DNA from: Paramoeba atlantica
Taxonomy: Eukaryota > Discosea
Direction: 5' to 3'
DNA: 25,991 nt
Assembly (NCBI GenBank): GCA_977017575.1
Contig: CDRNVI010000229.1
Coordinates: 1 to 25,991, forward strand
The notes beneath the pieces were generated by a model, which saw nothing but the letters and a program-made list of their open reading frames with translations, ran no database searches and had not been told where the DNA came from. Numbering within the stretch: position 1 is the stretch's first letter; each line of letters begins with the position of its first letter. Shown one piece after another: positions 10,084-21,222 of this stretch. The position numbers and the translations under genes are program-made.

Positions 10084-10284
10084 ATGAAAAATTTAAATAT
10101 AATATATAAGTATATATATAGTATTAAGTATTCAAATAAAAAAAATTTAAATTATTATTCAAAATTAAATGAAATAAATTTTTTTAATAATATTTATGAC
10201 TATGATTATAGTTTATTAAATAATAATAGCTTAATAAATTATAAATTAAATACTGTTACTTTATTAAATTCTAAAAAATATTAA
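10084..10284 (+). CDS. Unidentified mitochondrial ORF, 66 codons
   Basis: ATG 10084 to TAA 10282-10284. The peptide begins MKNLNIIYKYIYSIKYSNKK and is Asn/Tyr/Lys/Leu-rich with no recognisable motif or membrane span. It lies directly before the hairpin cluster, its stop codon being part of the first stem. It could be a divergent ribosomal protein or a chance frame in AT-rich DNA. Confidence 0.3.
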   Translation: MKNLNIIYKYIYSIKYSNKKNLNYYSKLNEINFFNNIYDYDYSLLNNNSLINYKLNTVTLLNSKKY

Positions 10285-10404
10285 TTAAATAATATTTAAT
10301 TAATAAATTTAAAAAGAAATTTTTAAATTTGAATATTATTATTAATTTGAATAATAATAATATTTTTAAAATAAGGTAAAAAGAAAAAAATATTTTTATC
10401 TTAT
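10279..10404. repeat. Four stacked hairpins upstream of atp8
   Basis: Four inverted repeats follow each other almost without gaps. (1) 10279-10289 with 10295-10305, perfect 11 bp. (2) 10305-10315 with 10320-10330, perfect 11 bp, loop GAAA. (3) 10332-10343 with 10353-10364, perfect 12 bp. (4) 10371-10382 with 10393-10404, 12 bp with one G-U pair, loop of ten. Short AT palindromes are common in such DNA, but four adjacent stems of 11-12 bp suggest an RNA-processing or regulatory element in the spacer. Confidence 0.65.
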
Positions 10405-10522
10405 ATATGTTTGCACCTTCAAGATGTTGTATAGAAAAAGAAAGAAAAAGAATAAACGTGAAAAATGATTAAGAAAATTATTTAGTAATTAAATTATAGT
10501 AATAAAAAAAAAAATTATTATT
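10405..10522 (+). other. Spacer before atp8 with a very short basic frame
   Basis: This stretch has the only GC-containing segment of the spacer. Code-4 translation from ATG 10424 gives 22 codons, MLYRKRKKKNKREKWLRK..., ending in TAA at 10490-10492; another frame from ATG 10407 gives MFAPSRCCIEKERKRINV. Neither is recognised. It could be the tail of a ribosomal protein or part of a structured RNA. No tRNA cloverleaf was found by eye. Confidence 0.25.
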
Positions 10523-10901
10523 ATGCCACAATTAGATTTAGGAATTTTATTTTTAGAATTAGTTTTAAATTTTATATTTTTTTGATTAATTTATATTTAT
10601 TATGCAAGATATATATTCCCTTTAATAAAATAAAACTATTAAATTAAGAAAATATAAATTAAAATCTATAATAAAAAGATTATTATTATTAGAATCAAAT
10701 ATTTTATTTATTATAAAATTAAATTTAAGTATTTTATTAAATAATAATTTTTTATTAAATAAATTTGTTGTTTTATTAAAATCTAAAATTAATAATATTA
10801 AAATTATTATTTTTAGTAAATTATATATATTAGGTTTAAATTTCTTAAAAAAAGAATCTTTATTAAATAAAAAAATATTTTATAATAAAAACAATATATA
10901 A
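10523..10901 (+). CDS. atp8: ATP synthase F0 subunit 8, frame-broken
   Basis: A peripheral-stalk membrane subunit of mitochondrial ATP synthase. The start MPQLDLGILFLELVLNFIFF is the classic Atp8 opening (MPQLD) followed by a single membrane helix at residues 8-27 with UGA as Trp inside it. In the original frame it stops after 36 codons at TAA; one frame over, at the A run near 10,625-10,636, it continues as a Lys/Leu-rich hydrophilic tail to TAA at 10899-10901, about 125 residues in all, a length seen in protist Atp8. It ends three bases before cob. The head is convincing; the tail is inferred. Confidence 0.75.
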
Positions 10902-10904
10902 ATA

Positions 10905-12053
10905 ATGAGATTAGTTAAAAAAGATATTTTTGTAAATGCATTTTATAATGCTTTAGTAGTTTATCCAGCTCCTGCTAATATAACTTATGCTTGAAATTTA
11001 GGAGTTAGTGCTGGTTTGTTTTTAATTATTCAGATTTTAACAGGTGTTATTTTAGCTATGTATTATACACCTAATGCTGATTTAGCTTTTGCTAGTGTTA
11101 GACATATAGTTAATGATGTACATTTTGGTGATATGCTAAGAATGTACCATGCTAGTGGATCATCAGTTTTTTTTTTTGTAATATATTTACATGTATTTAG
11201 AGGTTTATATTATGGTTCATATACTTATCCTAGACAATTTGTATGAGTATCTGGTGTTATAATATTATTAATTATGATTATAACAGCTTTTGTAGGTTAT
11301 GTTTTACCTTGGGGTCAAATGAGTTTTTGAGCAGCAACTGTTATTACTAATTTAGTGTCAGTTATACCTTTTGTAGGTAATGATATATTATTATGATTAT
11401 GAGGTGGATTTTCTGTTGATGAAGCTACATTACATCGTTTTTTTAGTTTACATTATTTATTACCTTTTGTTATAGCAGCTTTAGCTGGAGTTCATATTAT
11501 ATTATTACATGAAGTTGGTTCTAATAATATATTAGGTATTAATCATAAGGTAGATCAAATACCATTTCATCCTTATTTTGTTTTTAAAGATTTATTTAGT
11601 TCATTATTATTATTATTTGGTTTTAATATGTATGCTATAAAACATACTCCAAGTATAATAGACGCAGATAATTATTTAGAAGCAAATCCTTTAGTAACAC
11701 CCGTACATATCGTACCAGAATGATATTTTAAAGCTTTTTATGCAATTTTAAGATCTGTACCAGATAAAGCAGGTGGTTTTATCTTATTAGTTTTATCTAT
11801 TATTGTTTTAATAATATTTCCATTTTATGTGAAAGCACCTATAGTTAGTGGTTATTTTAGACCTATTTATAATTTAGGTTTTTGATTATTTATTATGGAT
11901 TTTATTACATTAACCTGAATAGGAGGTAAACCTATAGAAGAACCTTATTATTTTATAGGTCAAATGGCTACAAGTTTTTATTTTATATATTTTATTATAT
12001 TGTTACCTGTTATTGTTAAATTAGAAAAATCATTATATAAAAATATTACTTAA
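10905..12053 (+). CDS. cob: Apocytochrome b
   Basis: Core subunit of the bc1 complex (complex III) in the inner mitochondrial membrane, carrying hemes bL and bH and the two quinone sites. The frame is unbroken for 382 codons when UGA is Trp. The heme ligand pairs are His82/His96 and His183/His197, each with 13 residues between. The Qo motif PEWY is at residues 271-274, and LPWGQMSFW at about 134-142. Family length is ~380, so it is complete. The ATG at 10905 lies just after the atp8 stop; four bases separate it from the next ORF. Confidence 0.98.
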
Positions 12054-12057
12054 ACAT

Positions 12058-12561
12058 ATGAATAAAATTTTTAATTTTATAATTTTTTATATTTCTATAT
12101 TATTTTTAGTTAATATGTTTTCAAATCATTTATTTTTTTTTAATTCTGTTGGTAATTTATTAATTATAATTATATTATTAATTATATCTTTATTTACTTT
12201 TTATATTTCTTCGTTAAAAAGTAATTTCTTAATTATAAAAAAAAATGAAATATATAAACAATATTATTTAAAATTATTAAAACTATATTATATTTTTTAT
12301 TTATATAAAAATATAATATTTCAAAATATTTTAATATCTACATTTCAAAATTATTATTTTAAATTTATAATTTTATTTTATAATATTAATTTAAATATAT
12401 TATTAAATTCTATATCAAATTTATATAGTTATTTATATAATAATTTTTTAAATACTTTTTATATTAATAATTATTTTATATTTAGTATTAAATTTAAATT
12501 ATTAAATCAAATAAACTATAAAAATTTTATTTTTAAAAAATATTTTACTATAAAAAAATAA
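12058..12561 (+). CDS. Unidentified membrane ORF of 167 codons; candidate ATP synthase subunit b (atp4/ymf39)
   Basis: The first ~55 residues are two hydrophobic segments (about 4-20 and 31-51, the second GNLLIIIILLIISLFTFYIS), followed by a Lys/Tyr-rich stretch and further hydrophobic patches. One N-terminal membrane anchor followed by a basic tail recalls Atp4 (Ymf39), a fast-evolving mitochondrial gene often labelled only as an ORF. However, the later part is less hydrophilic than expected, and no residue signature decides it. It is packed between cob (4 bases) and nad3 (3 bases), so it is surely a real gene. Assignment to atp4 is inference. Confidence 0.7.
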   Translation: MNKIFNFIIFYISILFLVNMFSNHLFFFNSVGNLLIIIILLIISLFTFYISSLKSNFLIIKKNEIYKQYYLKLLKLYYIFYLYKNIIFQNILISTFQNYYFKFIILFYNINLNILLNSISNLYSYLYNNFLNTFYINNYFIFSIKFKLLNQINYKNFIFKKYFTIKK

Positions 12562-12564
12562 TAT

Positions 12565-12921
12565 ATGAATTTTGAATATAGTATAATTATTATCTCTATA
12601 TCATTAAGTATGATTATTTCTTTAGTATTATTTTCTATTATTTTACTTCTTATTTATTCAAAATTTGAGATAGAAAAAGTTTCAGCATATGAATGTGGTT
12701 TTCACCCTTTTGAAGATACTAGACATAATTTTAATGTAAGATTTTATTTAGTATCTATTTTATTTTTAATTTTTGATTTAGAAATAATATTTTTATTTCC
12801 ATGATTGACTTTAGTTAATTTTTTAGGAACAAGTGGTTTTTTAGTAGTATTGATTTTTATTACTATATTAACTATAGGTTTCATATATGAATGATTAAAA
12901 GGTGCTTTAACCTGAGAGTAA
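12565..12921 (+). CDS. nad3: NADH dehydrogenase subunit 3
   Basis: A membrane subunit of complex I (NuoA equivalent) at the hinge between the membrane and matrix arms. 118 codons with UGA as Trp. It carries the family core [18 protein letters not shown] with the ubiquinone-loop Cys, then [20 protein letters not shown] and the C-terminal YEWLKGALTWE. Three membrane segments are visible. Complete and of normal length. Start ATG is three bases after the previous ORF. Confidence 0.97.
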
Positions 12922-12939
12922 AAAATTATTTTATATATT

Positions 12940-13692
12940 ATGAATAAATTTTTTCAACCATTAGATCAATTTGATATATTTTCTTTATATATAAATTTTT
13001 ATTTTAGTGATTTTTATATAACAAACTTATTTATATATTTATTTATTATTTTTTTTATAATAAATATTATAACAAGTAATGTATTATTATCTAAATTAAA
13101 TTTAGTTTATAAATCGTTATGACAATACATATATGAGAATTTTATATATTTATTTCCGTTAAATGTTTTAGTTACACAAGTAGGTAAAAGAGGTGAACCA
13201 TATTTTGTTTATATAGCTAGCTTATTTTATTTTATATTAATAGCAAATTTTATTGGTTTAGTACCAAGTTCTTTTACTATTACAAGTCATATAATTTTAA
13301 CATTTTTATTAGGATCAATTACTGTTATAGGATTAACTATAATAGGTTTTTTAAAACAAAAATTACATTTTATACAGTTATTTATACCAAAAGGTGTTCC
13401 TAATATTTTATTACCTATGTTAATAGGTATCGAAGTTATTTCTTATATTGCAAGAGGTTTTAGTTTATCTATACGGTTATTTGCAAATTTAATGTCGGGA
13501 CATTCATTAATACATATTTTATTATTTTTTATTGTAAAAATATTAAAATTTAATTATATTATAGGTATTTTAGGAATATTATTAATAACTGTAATTTTTT
13601 TATTAGAGTTTGGTATTTCATTTTTACAAGCTTATGTATTTATTGTTTTAGTTTCTATTTATTTAAAAGATTCTTACGAAGCTGGACATTAA
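12940..13692 (+). CDS. atp6: ATP synthase F0 subunit a
   Basis: Subunit a forms the two proton half-channels against the c-ring. 250 codons, complete. The conserved TM helix ARGFSLSIRLFANLMSGH contains the essential Arg (Arg179), and the C-terminus has the GISFLQAYVFIVLVSIYLKD helix with the conserved Gln and Tyr. The N-terminal PLDQF region matches other mitochondrial Atp6 proteins. It sits between nad3 and nad4L with 18 bases on each side. Frame intact, with UGA as Trp at 13120-13122. Confidence 0.97.
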
Positions 13693-13710
13693 AAAACATT
13701 TATTTTAACA

Positions 13711-14031
13711 ATGTTTAATATCTTAATTCCTTTTGAAACATTTATACCTATTTTAAGTTTTAGTTTATTTATTATAGGTATAGCGGGTATTTTTATTACA
13801 CGTAGAAATATAATAATAATAATAATGTCTATAGAGTTAATTTTAGCATCTGTAAATTTATTATTTATTTTTTTATCAATATATTTAGATGATATATATG
13901 GTCAGATATTTGCTTTATATATATTAACTATAGCAGCTTCTGAATCAGCTATTGGTTTAGGATTAATAGTTATTTATTATAGATTAAGAGGTATTATATC
14001 TATAGATTATATTAGTACTATAAAAGGTTAA
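13711..14031 (+). CDS. nad4L: NADH dehydrogenase subunit 4L
   Basis: Small membrane subunit of complex I (NuoK equivalent) in the proton-pumping chain. 106 codons, three membrane helices. The family core is present: GIFITRRNIIIIIMSIELIL with the conserved Glu in helix 2, then ASVNLLF and the third-helix LTIAASESAIGLGLIV with its conserved Glu. It lies directly before nad5, the same neighbour as in the bacterial nuo operon. Confidence 0.97.
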   Translation: MFNILIPFETFIPILSFSLFIIGIAGIFITRRNIIIIIMSIELILASVNLLFIFLSIYLDDIYGQIFALYILTIAASESAIGLGLIVIYYRLRGIISIDYISTIKG

Positions 14032-14050
14032 ATTTTTTTATATACTTTTT

Positions 14051-16068
14051 ATGTATTTATTAGTATTATATTTACCATTAATAAGTTTTTTAATTATAAG
14101 TTTTTTTGGGCGTTTATTAGGAAATAAAGGTAGTTTTATAATTGCGAATTTTAATATGTTATTAACAGTGTTGTTATCATATTATATTTTTTATGAAACT
14201 GTATTAAAAGGTTCTGTATGTTTTTTAAAATTATTTTCATGATTTAATATAGGTTTATTTAATGTAACATGAGGATTTATTTTCGATCCTGTAACAGGTG
14301 TTATGTTAATTGTAGTAAATACAATATCTTTATTAGTTCATTTTTATTCAATAGGTTATATGTATAATGATCCTTTTTCTTCTCGATTTGTATCTTATTT
14401 ATCATTATTTACATGATTTATGTTAATGTTAGTTACAGCTGATAATATATTACAATTATTTTTAGGTTGAGAAGGTGTTGGTTTAGTATCTTATTTATTA
14501 ATTAATTTTTGATTTACAATAGCAGATGCAAACAAAGCTGCAATTAAAGCTATTATTATGAATAGAATAGGTGACATTGGAGTTGGTTTAGGTATATGTT
14601 TAATATATTTAGAATATAAAACATTAAATTTTAGTATAATATTCGCAATAAGTGATATGTGTCAATTTGATTATATTTATTTTATAAATAATTATTTTAA
14701 TACAATAACTTTGATAACTATTTTTATATTAATTGGAGCTATGGGAAAATCTGCACAATTAGGTTTACATACTTGATTACCGGATGCTATGGCTGGTCCA
14801 ACACCAGTTTCTGCTCTTATACATGCAGCAACAATGGTTACAGCTGGAGTATTTATTTTAATAAGATTATCACCAATGGTTGAATATTCAGCTATTGGTT
14901 TATGAATTATAACTTTAGTTGGTGTTTTAACTAGTTTTTTTGCAGCAACTATAGGTTTATTTCAAAATGATATAAAAAAGGTTATAGCATATTCAACTTG
15001 TAGTCAATTAGGTTATATGGTGTTTATATGTGGGTTATCAAATTATTCACTAAGTTTATTTCATTTAACTAATCATGCTTTTTTTAAAGCATTATTATTT
15101 TTAAGTGCGGGGGCTATTATACATGCTTTATCTGATGAACAAGATATAAGAAAATATGGAGGGTTAATTAAATTATTACCTTATAGTTATATTATGATGT
15201 TAATAGGTTCTTTAGCATTAATGGGTATACCTTTTTTAACAGGGTTTTATTCTAAAGATGTTATAATTGAAATTACTTATATATCATATATAATAGATAG
15301 TTCTTTTATTTATTGATTAAGTGTTATAGCAGCTTTGTTTACATCATTATATAGTATTAGGTTATTAGTATATGTTTTTATAACATCACCTAATGGTTAT
15401 AGAAAAATGTTTGAATTAATACATGAATCTAATATTTTTATGTCTTTACCTTTATTTATATTAGCTTTAAATAGTAATTTTTTGGTTATATTAATAAAGA
15501 TTTATTTATAGGATTAGGTAATGATACTTGATTAAATTGATTAAATATAATTTCAACTAGAAATATTTTAATTTTAGAATCAGAATTTTTACCTTGATAT
15601 ATAAAAAATATTCCTTTTTTTTTTAGTATGTCTGGTATAATAATTATTTTTTTAATAAATTATTATTATACTTATTTATATAAAGTTTTAAGAAGTAATA
15701 ATTATTTATATTTTAAAAGATATAATAATATTGCAAGTTTTTTTTCTTATAAATGGTATGTGGATACTATTTATAATAAAATAATTTTAGGAGGTTTTAT
15801 TAAATTATCCTATATAGTATTTAAAAATATTGATAGAGGTATTATAGAATTAATAGGGCCTTTAGGTTTAGTTAGATTATGAAATTCTTTAAGTATTAAT
15901 TATAAATATTTTTTCCCAACAGGTTATATTTTTAATTATTTGTTCTTATTTATTATTTCATCTGTTAGTTTAATTATATTCTATATATTACCTATAAATA
16001 ATTTAAATAGTGAATTATTATTTATATTAATTGCTATAATTTTAATAAATAAATATAAAAATAAGTAA
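14051..16068 (+). CDS. nad5: NADH dehydrogenase subunit 5, one frame break
   Basis: Antiporter-like proton pump subunit at the distal end of the complex I membrane arm (NuoL equivalent), about 672 residues. Visible motifs: [57 protein letters not shown] followed by [20 protein letters not shown], and [19 protein letters not shown]. The C-terminal part includes YKWYVDTIY, the start of the long lateral helix region. The frame shifts by one base in a T run at about 15,478-15,483, where six T's are present and seven would keep the frame. Both sides are well conserved, so this is probably a base-calling error. Several UGA codons fall on conserved Trp positions. Confidence 0.96.
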
Positions 16069-16085
16069 AATTTTTTTTAAAACAT

Positions 16086-16673
16086 ATGGATCAAAATTTA
16101 TTTTATATATTTTTTTTTATAATAAGTATTGTATCGGCTATTTTAGTAATAATTTCTAAAAATCCTTTACATTCTATTATTTATTTAATATTAGTTTTTT
16201 GTAATATAGTTTTTATATTATTATTGTTGGAGTTGGAATTTATGTCTATGGTGTTTTTAATAGTTTATATAGGTGCAATAGCAGTATTATTTTTATTTAT
16301 TATTTATATGTTAAATATAAAAGTTATAGAATTGAATGAATTAAATATAAAATATTTGATAGGTATTATATTATTAACTTTATTAATAATATTTTTAATT
16401 TATTTATATTATATACCGATTAATGTAATTTTTAATATAGATTCCTCAAACAATAATAATTATATAAATTATTATAATATTTTATATAATATATCAAATT
16501 TAAATTTGATATCTTTAATATTATACGATAAGCATTATATATTATTTATAATACTTAGTCTTATATTATTATTAGCTATGATTGGTGTTATTATATTAAC
16601 ATGTAAAAGAACATATTATCTAAAAGAACAGGTAATTTTTGAACAAAATAAAAGGTTTATAAAGAATCCATAA
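16086..16673 (+). CDS. nad6: NADH dehydrogenase subunit 6
   Basis: Complex I membrane subunit (NuoJ equivalent). 195 codons, five hydrophobic segments. The conserved helix-3 region with its pi-bulge is seen in [20 protein letters not shown], preceded by [17 protein letters not shown]. The C-terminus has the last helix [14 protein letters not shown] and a short basic tail. Its stop is one base from the nad11 start, the tightest spacing of the cluster except the rps2-rps4 overlap. Confidence 0.96.
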   Translation: MDQNLFYIFFFIISIVSAILVIISKNPLHSIIYLILVFCNIVFILLLLELEFMSMVFLIVYIGAIAVLFLFIIYMLNIKVIELNELNIKYLIGIILLTLLIIFLIYLYYIPINVIFNIDSSNNNNYINYYNILYNISNLNLISLILYDKHYILFIILSLILLLAMIGVIILTCKRTYYLKEQVIFEQNKRFIKNP

Positions 16674-16674
16674 A

Positions 16675-18705
16675 ATGAATAATTATAAAATAAATAATAT
16701 TGCAGTTAAAGATAATAATATGAAAACTATATTACAATTATGTAATATGATTAATATAGATATACCAAAATTTTGTTATCATGAACAATTATCTATAGCA
16801 GGTAATTGTAGAATGTGTTTAGTTGAAGTAAAAGGAGCTATAAAACCTATAGCTTCTTGTGCATCCCCTTTAAATAATAATATGCATATATTAACTAATA
16901 CTAAATTAGTTAAAAAGGCTAGAGAAGGTGTTTTAGAATTTTTATTATTAAATCATCCATTAGATTGTCCTATTTGTGATCAAGGAGGTGAATGTGATTT
17001 ACAAGATCAATCATTAATTTTTGGTAATGATAGAGGTAGATTTTATGAAAATAAAAGATCTGTTAATGATAAAGATTGTGGACCTTTAATAAAAACTATT
17101 ATGACAAGATGTATTCATTGTACTAGATGTATACGTTTTATAGATGAGTTTATTGGTTATAAATATTTTGGTTTGATAGGTCGAGGACAAAATATAGAAA
17201 TAAGTAATTTTTTATCAAAAAATATTAATTCGGAATTATCTGGTAATTTAATTGATTTATGCCCTGTAGGTGCTTTAACTTCTAAACCTTATTCATTCAT
17301 TTCTAGACCTTGAGAACTTATTTCTTGAAATACTATAGATATTAATGATTTATTACATATAAATATTAGAATAGATATTAGAGATAGTGAAATATTAAGA
17401 GTTTTACCTTTATTTAATGATTATATACATGAGATCTGAATCTCAGATCTAACTCGTTTTTCTTATGATAATCAAAAGAATAATCGAATAATTAATCCTT
17501 TAAAAAAGGAAGGTGCAAATAAATTTATTATATATAGTTGAGAAAAAGTATTAAATTTAATATTAAAAAAATGTTTAAATAGTAATTTACATTTTTTAAT
17601 AGGTGATAATATAGATAGTGAAACTGCTTTAGTAATAAAAAAAGGAAAAAATTATTTTAATAATCATGAATTTACTATTAATTATAAAAAATTAACTAGG
17701 AATTCAAATAATCGTAAAAATTATATTTTAGATTATAATATATATAAAGAATTAAATGAATTTAAAAATATTATATTAATTAATATAAATATTAGATTAG
17801 AATATCCTTTATTAAATATAAAGTTAAAACGATTTAAAGATTTAAAATTATTAAATATTTATAATATAGGGACCTCTTATAATCAAAATTATAAAAATAT
17901 AAATTATTCATCTAATTTATTAGAAGTAAAAAAATTTATAGAGGGAAAATCTTTATTAAATAATATTGTATTAAAAGCATCTAAAAATTTAATTTTATTA
18001 AATGATAATACTTTATTTAATTTTTTAATTACAACATTGAAAAATTTAAATTTAGAATCAAGTATTAATATAGGGTTTTTAAATAATTTAAATATAAATA
18101 TTATAGCTAATGAATTAAATTTATTTAATTCATTAGTAAAATTTAATGATTATAGTTTTAAAAAAATGATTTATAAAGAAAATAATATTTTATATAATTT
18201 AAATAATTATAATTATAATTATTTAAATTATAATTGTGATTATAATATTTTTCAAGGTTGTTATTTACCTATATTAAAAGAAATTAATAATTATGATTTA
18301 TTATTACCATCAATAACTCATTATGAAAAAAAAAGTTTATTTATAAATATATTTGGTTATTGTCAATCGACAAAATTTATTTTATTTCCGCCGAAGAATG
18401 CAAGAAATGATTGAAAAATATTATATATATTATTTAAAACAATTATTAGTGATGAAAAGATTATGAAATTATCTTTTAGTAATATTAGATTATTATTAAG
18501 TTCTTATAATATAAATATAAATACTATATTAAATATATATAATAATAATGAAATATCAAATTATAAAAATATTATGGTTTTGAAAAATAAAAATTTATAT
18601 AAAAATATGACTAATATATATTCTAATAATAAATTTTTACAATCATCAAAAATTTTAAACAGTTGTTTAATTAATTCTAAAAAAATATATAATAATTTTC
18701 ATTAA
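16675..18705 (+). CDS. nad11: NADH dehydrogenase subunit 11 (75-kDa iron-sulfur subunit, NuoG-type)
   Basis: Carries iron-sulfur clusters of the complex I matrix arm that pass electrons from the flavin towards quinone. 676 codons unbroken. Cluster N1b ligands: Cys34, Cys45, Cys48, Cys62. Cluster N5: His94, Cys98, Cys101, Cys107 ([14 protein letters not shown]). Cluster N4: Cys146, Cys149, Cys152 and Cys196 in [13 protein letters not shown]. The start of the molybdopterin-oxidoreductase-like part shows [13 protein letters not shown] near residue 257. The last ~350 residues are very Asn/Leu/Ile/Lys-rich and diverge strongly, yet the length is normal. Most eukaryotes moved this gene to the nucleus, so a full-length mitochondrial copy is informative. 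nad1 follows 13 bases later, as nuoH follows nuoG. Confidence 0.97.
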
Positions 18706-18718
18706 AAGATTTTAAAAT

Positions 18719-19705
18719 ATGAATTTTTTGTTAACTTTAATTATAACAATATTAAAATATTTAATTTTAATAGTACCTGTATTAGTAACTGTAGCTATTT
18801 TTACAGTTTTTGAAAGAAAAGTTATGGGTTATATACAACGAAGACAAGGTCCTATAAAAGTAGGTTTTTTAGGTATTTTGCAACCTTTTGCCGATGGTTT
18901 AAAATTAATGATAAAAGAACCTGTTATACCGGTAAATTCAAATTATTTAATGTATATAGCAGCTCCAATATTAACATTATTATTAAGTTTAATAAATTGA
19001 ATATTAATACCTTTTGATGAAAATGTAGTAATATCTAATATTAATATAGGAGTTTTGTTTATTTTGGGTATTTCTTCTTTAAGTGTATATGGTGTTATTA
19101 TAGCTGGTTGAGCTAGTAATTCAAAATATGCATTTTTAGGTGCTCTTAGATCTGCTGCACAAATGATATCTTATGAAGTATCTATAGGTATAATATTAAT
19201 AACTCTTCTAATAGGTGTAGGTTCTTTAAATTTAAGTAATATAGTATTAGCTCAAGAGGATATTTGATTTATTATACCATTTTTTCCTTTATTTTTATTA
19301 TTTTTTATATCTTCTGTTGCAGAAACTAATAGACACCCTTTTGATTTACCTGAGGCAGAAGCAGAATTAGTTTCTGGTTATAATGTAGAATATTCATCAG
19401 TAGGATTTGCTTTTTTTTTTATCGGTGAATATGCTAATATTATATTAATGAGTGCATTAAATGTAATTTTATTTTTAGGAGGTTGATTACCACCTTTTAA
19501 TTTTAATTTTTTTTTACCGCCTATAGTATGATTTACAATAAAAATTGTTTTAATGATATTTTTATTTATAGTAATAAGAGCCATGTTACCTAGATATAGA
19601 TATGATCAATTAATGATATTAGGTTGAAAAGTATTTTTACCGTTATCATTAGGTTTATTAGTTTTCTATGCAGGTATAATGATTGGTTTTGATTTTTTAC
19701 CTTAA
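18719..19705 (+). CDS. nad1: NADH dehydrogenase subunit 1
   Basis: Membrane subunit of complex I (NuoH equivalent) forming much of the quinone chamber. 328 codons, eight predicted helices. Hallmarks: [47 protein letters not shown], the loop [29 protein letters not shown], and [13 protein letters not shown] near the C-terminus. Complete and unbroken, with UGA for conserved Trp. Confidence 0.98.
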
Positions 19706-19738
19706 TTTTTTAGAATAATAAAATATAAAAAATTTTGA

Positions 19739-21211
19739 ATGTTATTAAAAATTTTACTTTTTTTACCATTATTTTTTGCGTTTATTTTAAGTTTAATACC
19801 TAAGAAAAAAATTATATTATTAAAACAATTATCTTTATTATTTAGTATAATAATTTTTTTTTATTGTATTAAATTATTAGGTAATTTTAATATATATTAT
19901 TCGTATATTCAATTTCAATCAAGTATTAGTTATTATCCTGGTATGGATTTTAGTATAGGTATAGATGGTATTTCTATTTTTTTTATATTATTAATGAGTT
20001 TACTTTTACCTATTTCGTTATTAGTAAATTGAGAAAGTGTGAAATATCGTAATAAAGATTTTACTATTACTTTATTTATATTAGAATTTTTAGTTTTTTG
20101 TATTTTTTGTTGTTTAGATATATTTTTTTTTTATATATTTTTTGAAGGTGTTTTAATACCTATGTTTTTTATTATAGGTATATGAGGTTCAAGACAACGA
20201 AAAATTCATGCTGTTTATCAATTTTTTTTATATACTTTTTTTGGATCAATATTTATGTTAGTATCTTTTTTAATAATTTACTTACATGTAGGTTCTACAA
20301 ATTGAAATATAATTAAATATATTGAATTTTCTGATCAACGACAATTAATATTATGATTAGGTTTTTTTATAGCATTTGCTATAAAAGTACCAATGATACC
20401 TTTTCATATATGATTACCAGAAGCTCATGTCGAAGCACCTACAACAGGTTCTATCTTATTAGCTGGTATTTTATTAAAATTAGGTACTTATGGTTTTTTA
20501 AGATTTTTATTACCTTTATTTCCTTATGGAATGAAATTTTTTTCACCTTTAGTTATAGTTATTTGTATAATTAGTGTTATATACGGTTCGTTAGTAACAA
20601 TTAGACAAATAGATTTGAAAAAAATAATAGCATATTCATCTGTTGTACATATGAATTTTGCAATAATAGGTTTATTTGCTAATAATTTAGAAGGTTTACA
20701 AGGTAGTTTATTCTTAATGATTAGTCATGGTATAATATCAAGTTCTTTATTTTTTTGCATAGGTGTTTTATATGATCGTTATCATAGTCGTATATTATAT
20801 TATTATGGAGGTTTAGTACAAGTTATGCCTATATTTGCTGTAATATTTATGATTTTTTCTTTAAGTAATATGGGCTTCCCTGGAACAAGTGGTTTTATTG
20901 GTGAAATTTTAATATTAATAGGAGTTTTTTTATGAAATATAAAAATTTCATTATTATTATTTACTAGTGTTGTTTTTGCAGCTGTTTATTCAATATGGTT
21001 ATATAATAGATTAATTTTCGGTGAAATAAAAAATTATAATATAATGATTTATAATAATTTTTATTATAAAAAATGATTTATAAAATTTTCAGATATTACT
21101 AAAAGAGAATTCTTTTTAATATTACCATTTATTTTTTTAAATTTTTTATTAGGTTTTTATCCTGATTTAATTTTTAATGTAACTTATCTATCAATTTTAT
21201 CACTTATTTAA
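19739..21211 (+). CDS. nad4: NADH dehydrogenase subunit 4
   Basis: Antiporter-like proton-pump subunit of complex I (NuoM equivalent). 490 codons, unbroken. Motifs: GIDGISIFFILL, FFEGVLIPMFFIIGIWGSR with the conserved Glu, KVPMIPFHIWLPEAHVEAPT, SILLAGILLKLGTYGF with the conserved Lys, KKIIAYSSVVHMNF and LMISHGIISSSLFF. The C-terminal GFPGTSGFIGEILIL is also typical. It follows nad1 by 33 bases and precedes nad2 by 11; the nad4-nad2 pair equals nuoM-nuoN. Confidence 0.98.
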
Positions 21212-21222
21212 ATTTAATTATT

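Noticed and set aside
9480-10522. CRISPR array or tandem repeat array in the AT-rich spacer
   Set aside because: No regularly spaced identical repeat is present; the similarity is due to A/T composition and local inverted repeats.
17432-17450. Perfect inverted repeat AGATCTGA/TCAGATCT inside nad11
   Set aside because: It encodes the conserved EIWISDLTRF region, so the coding function explains the bases; an 8-bp stem alone is not strong evidence for more.
19378-19584. 68-codon minus-strand ORF within nad1
   Set aside because: Antisense shadow of a well-conserved nad1; the same holds for the minus-strand frame at 24,186-24,374 in atp1.
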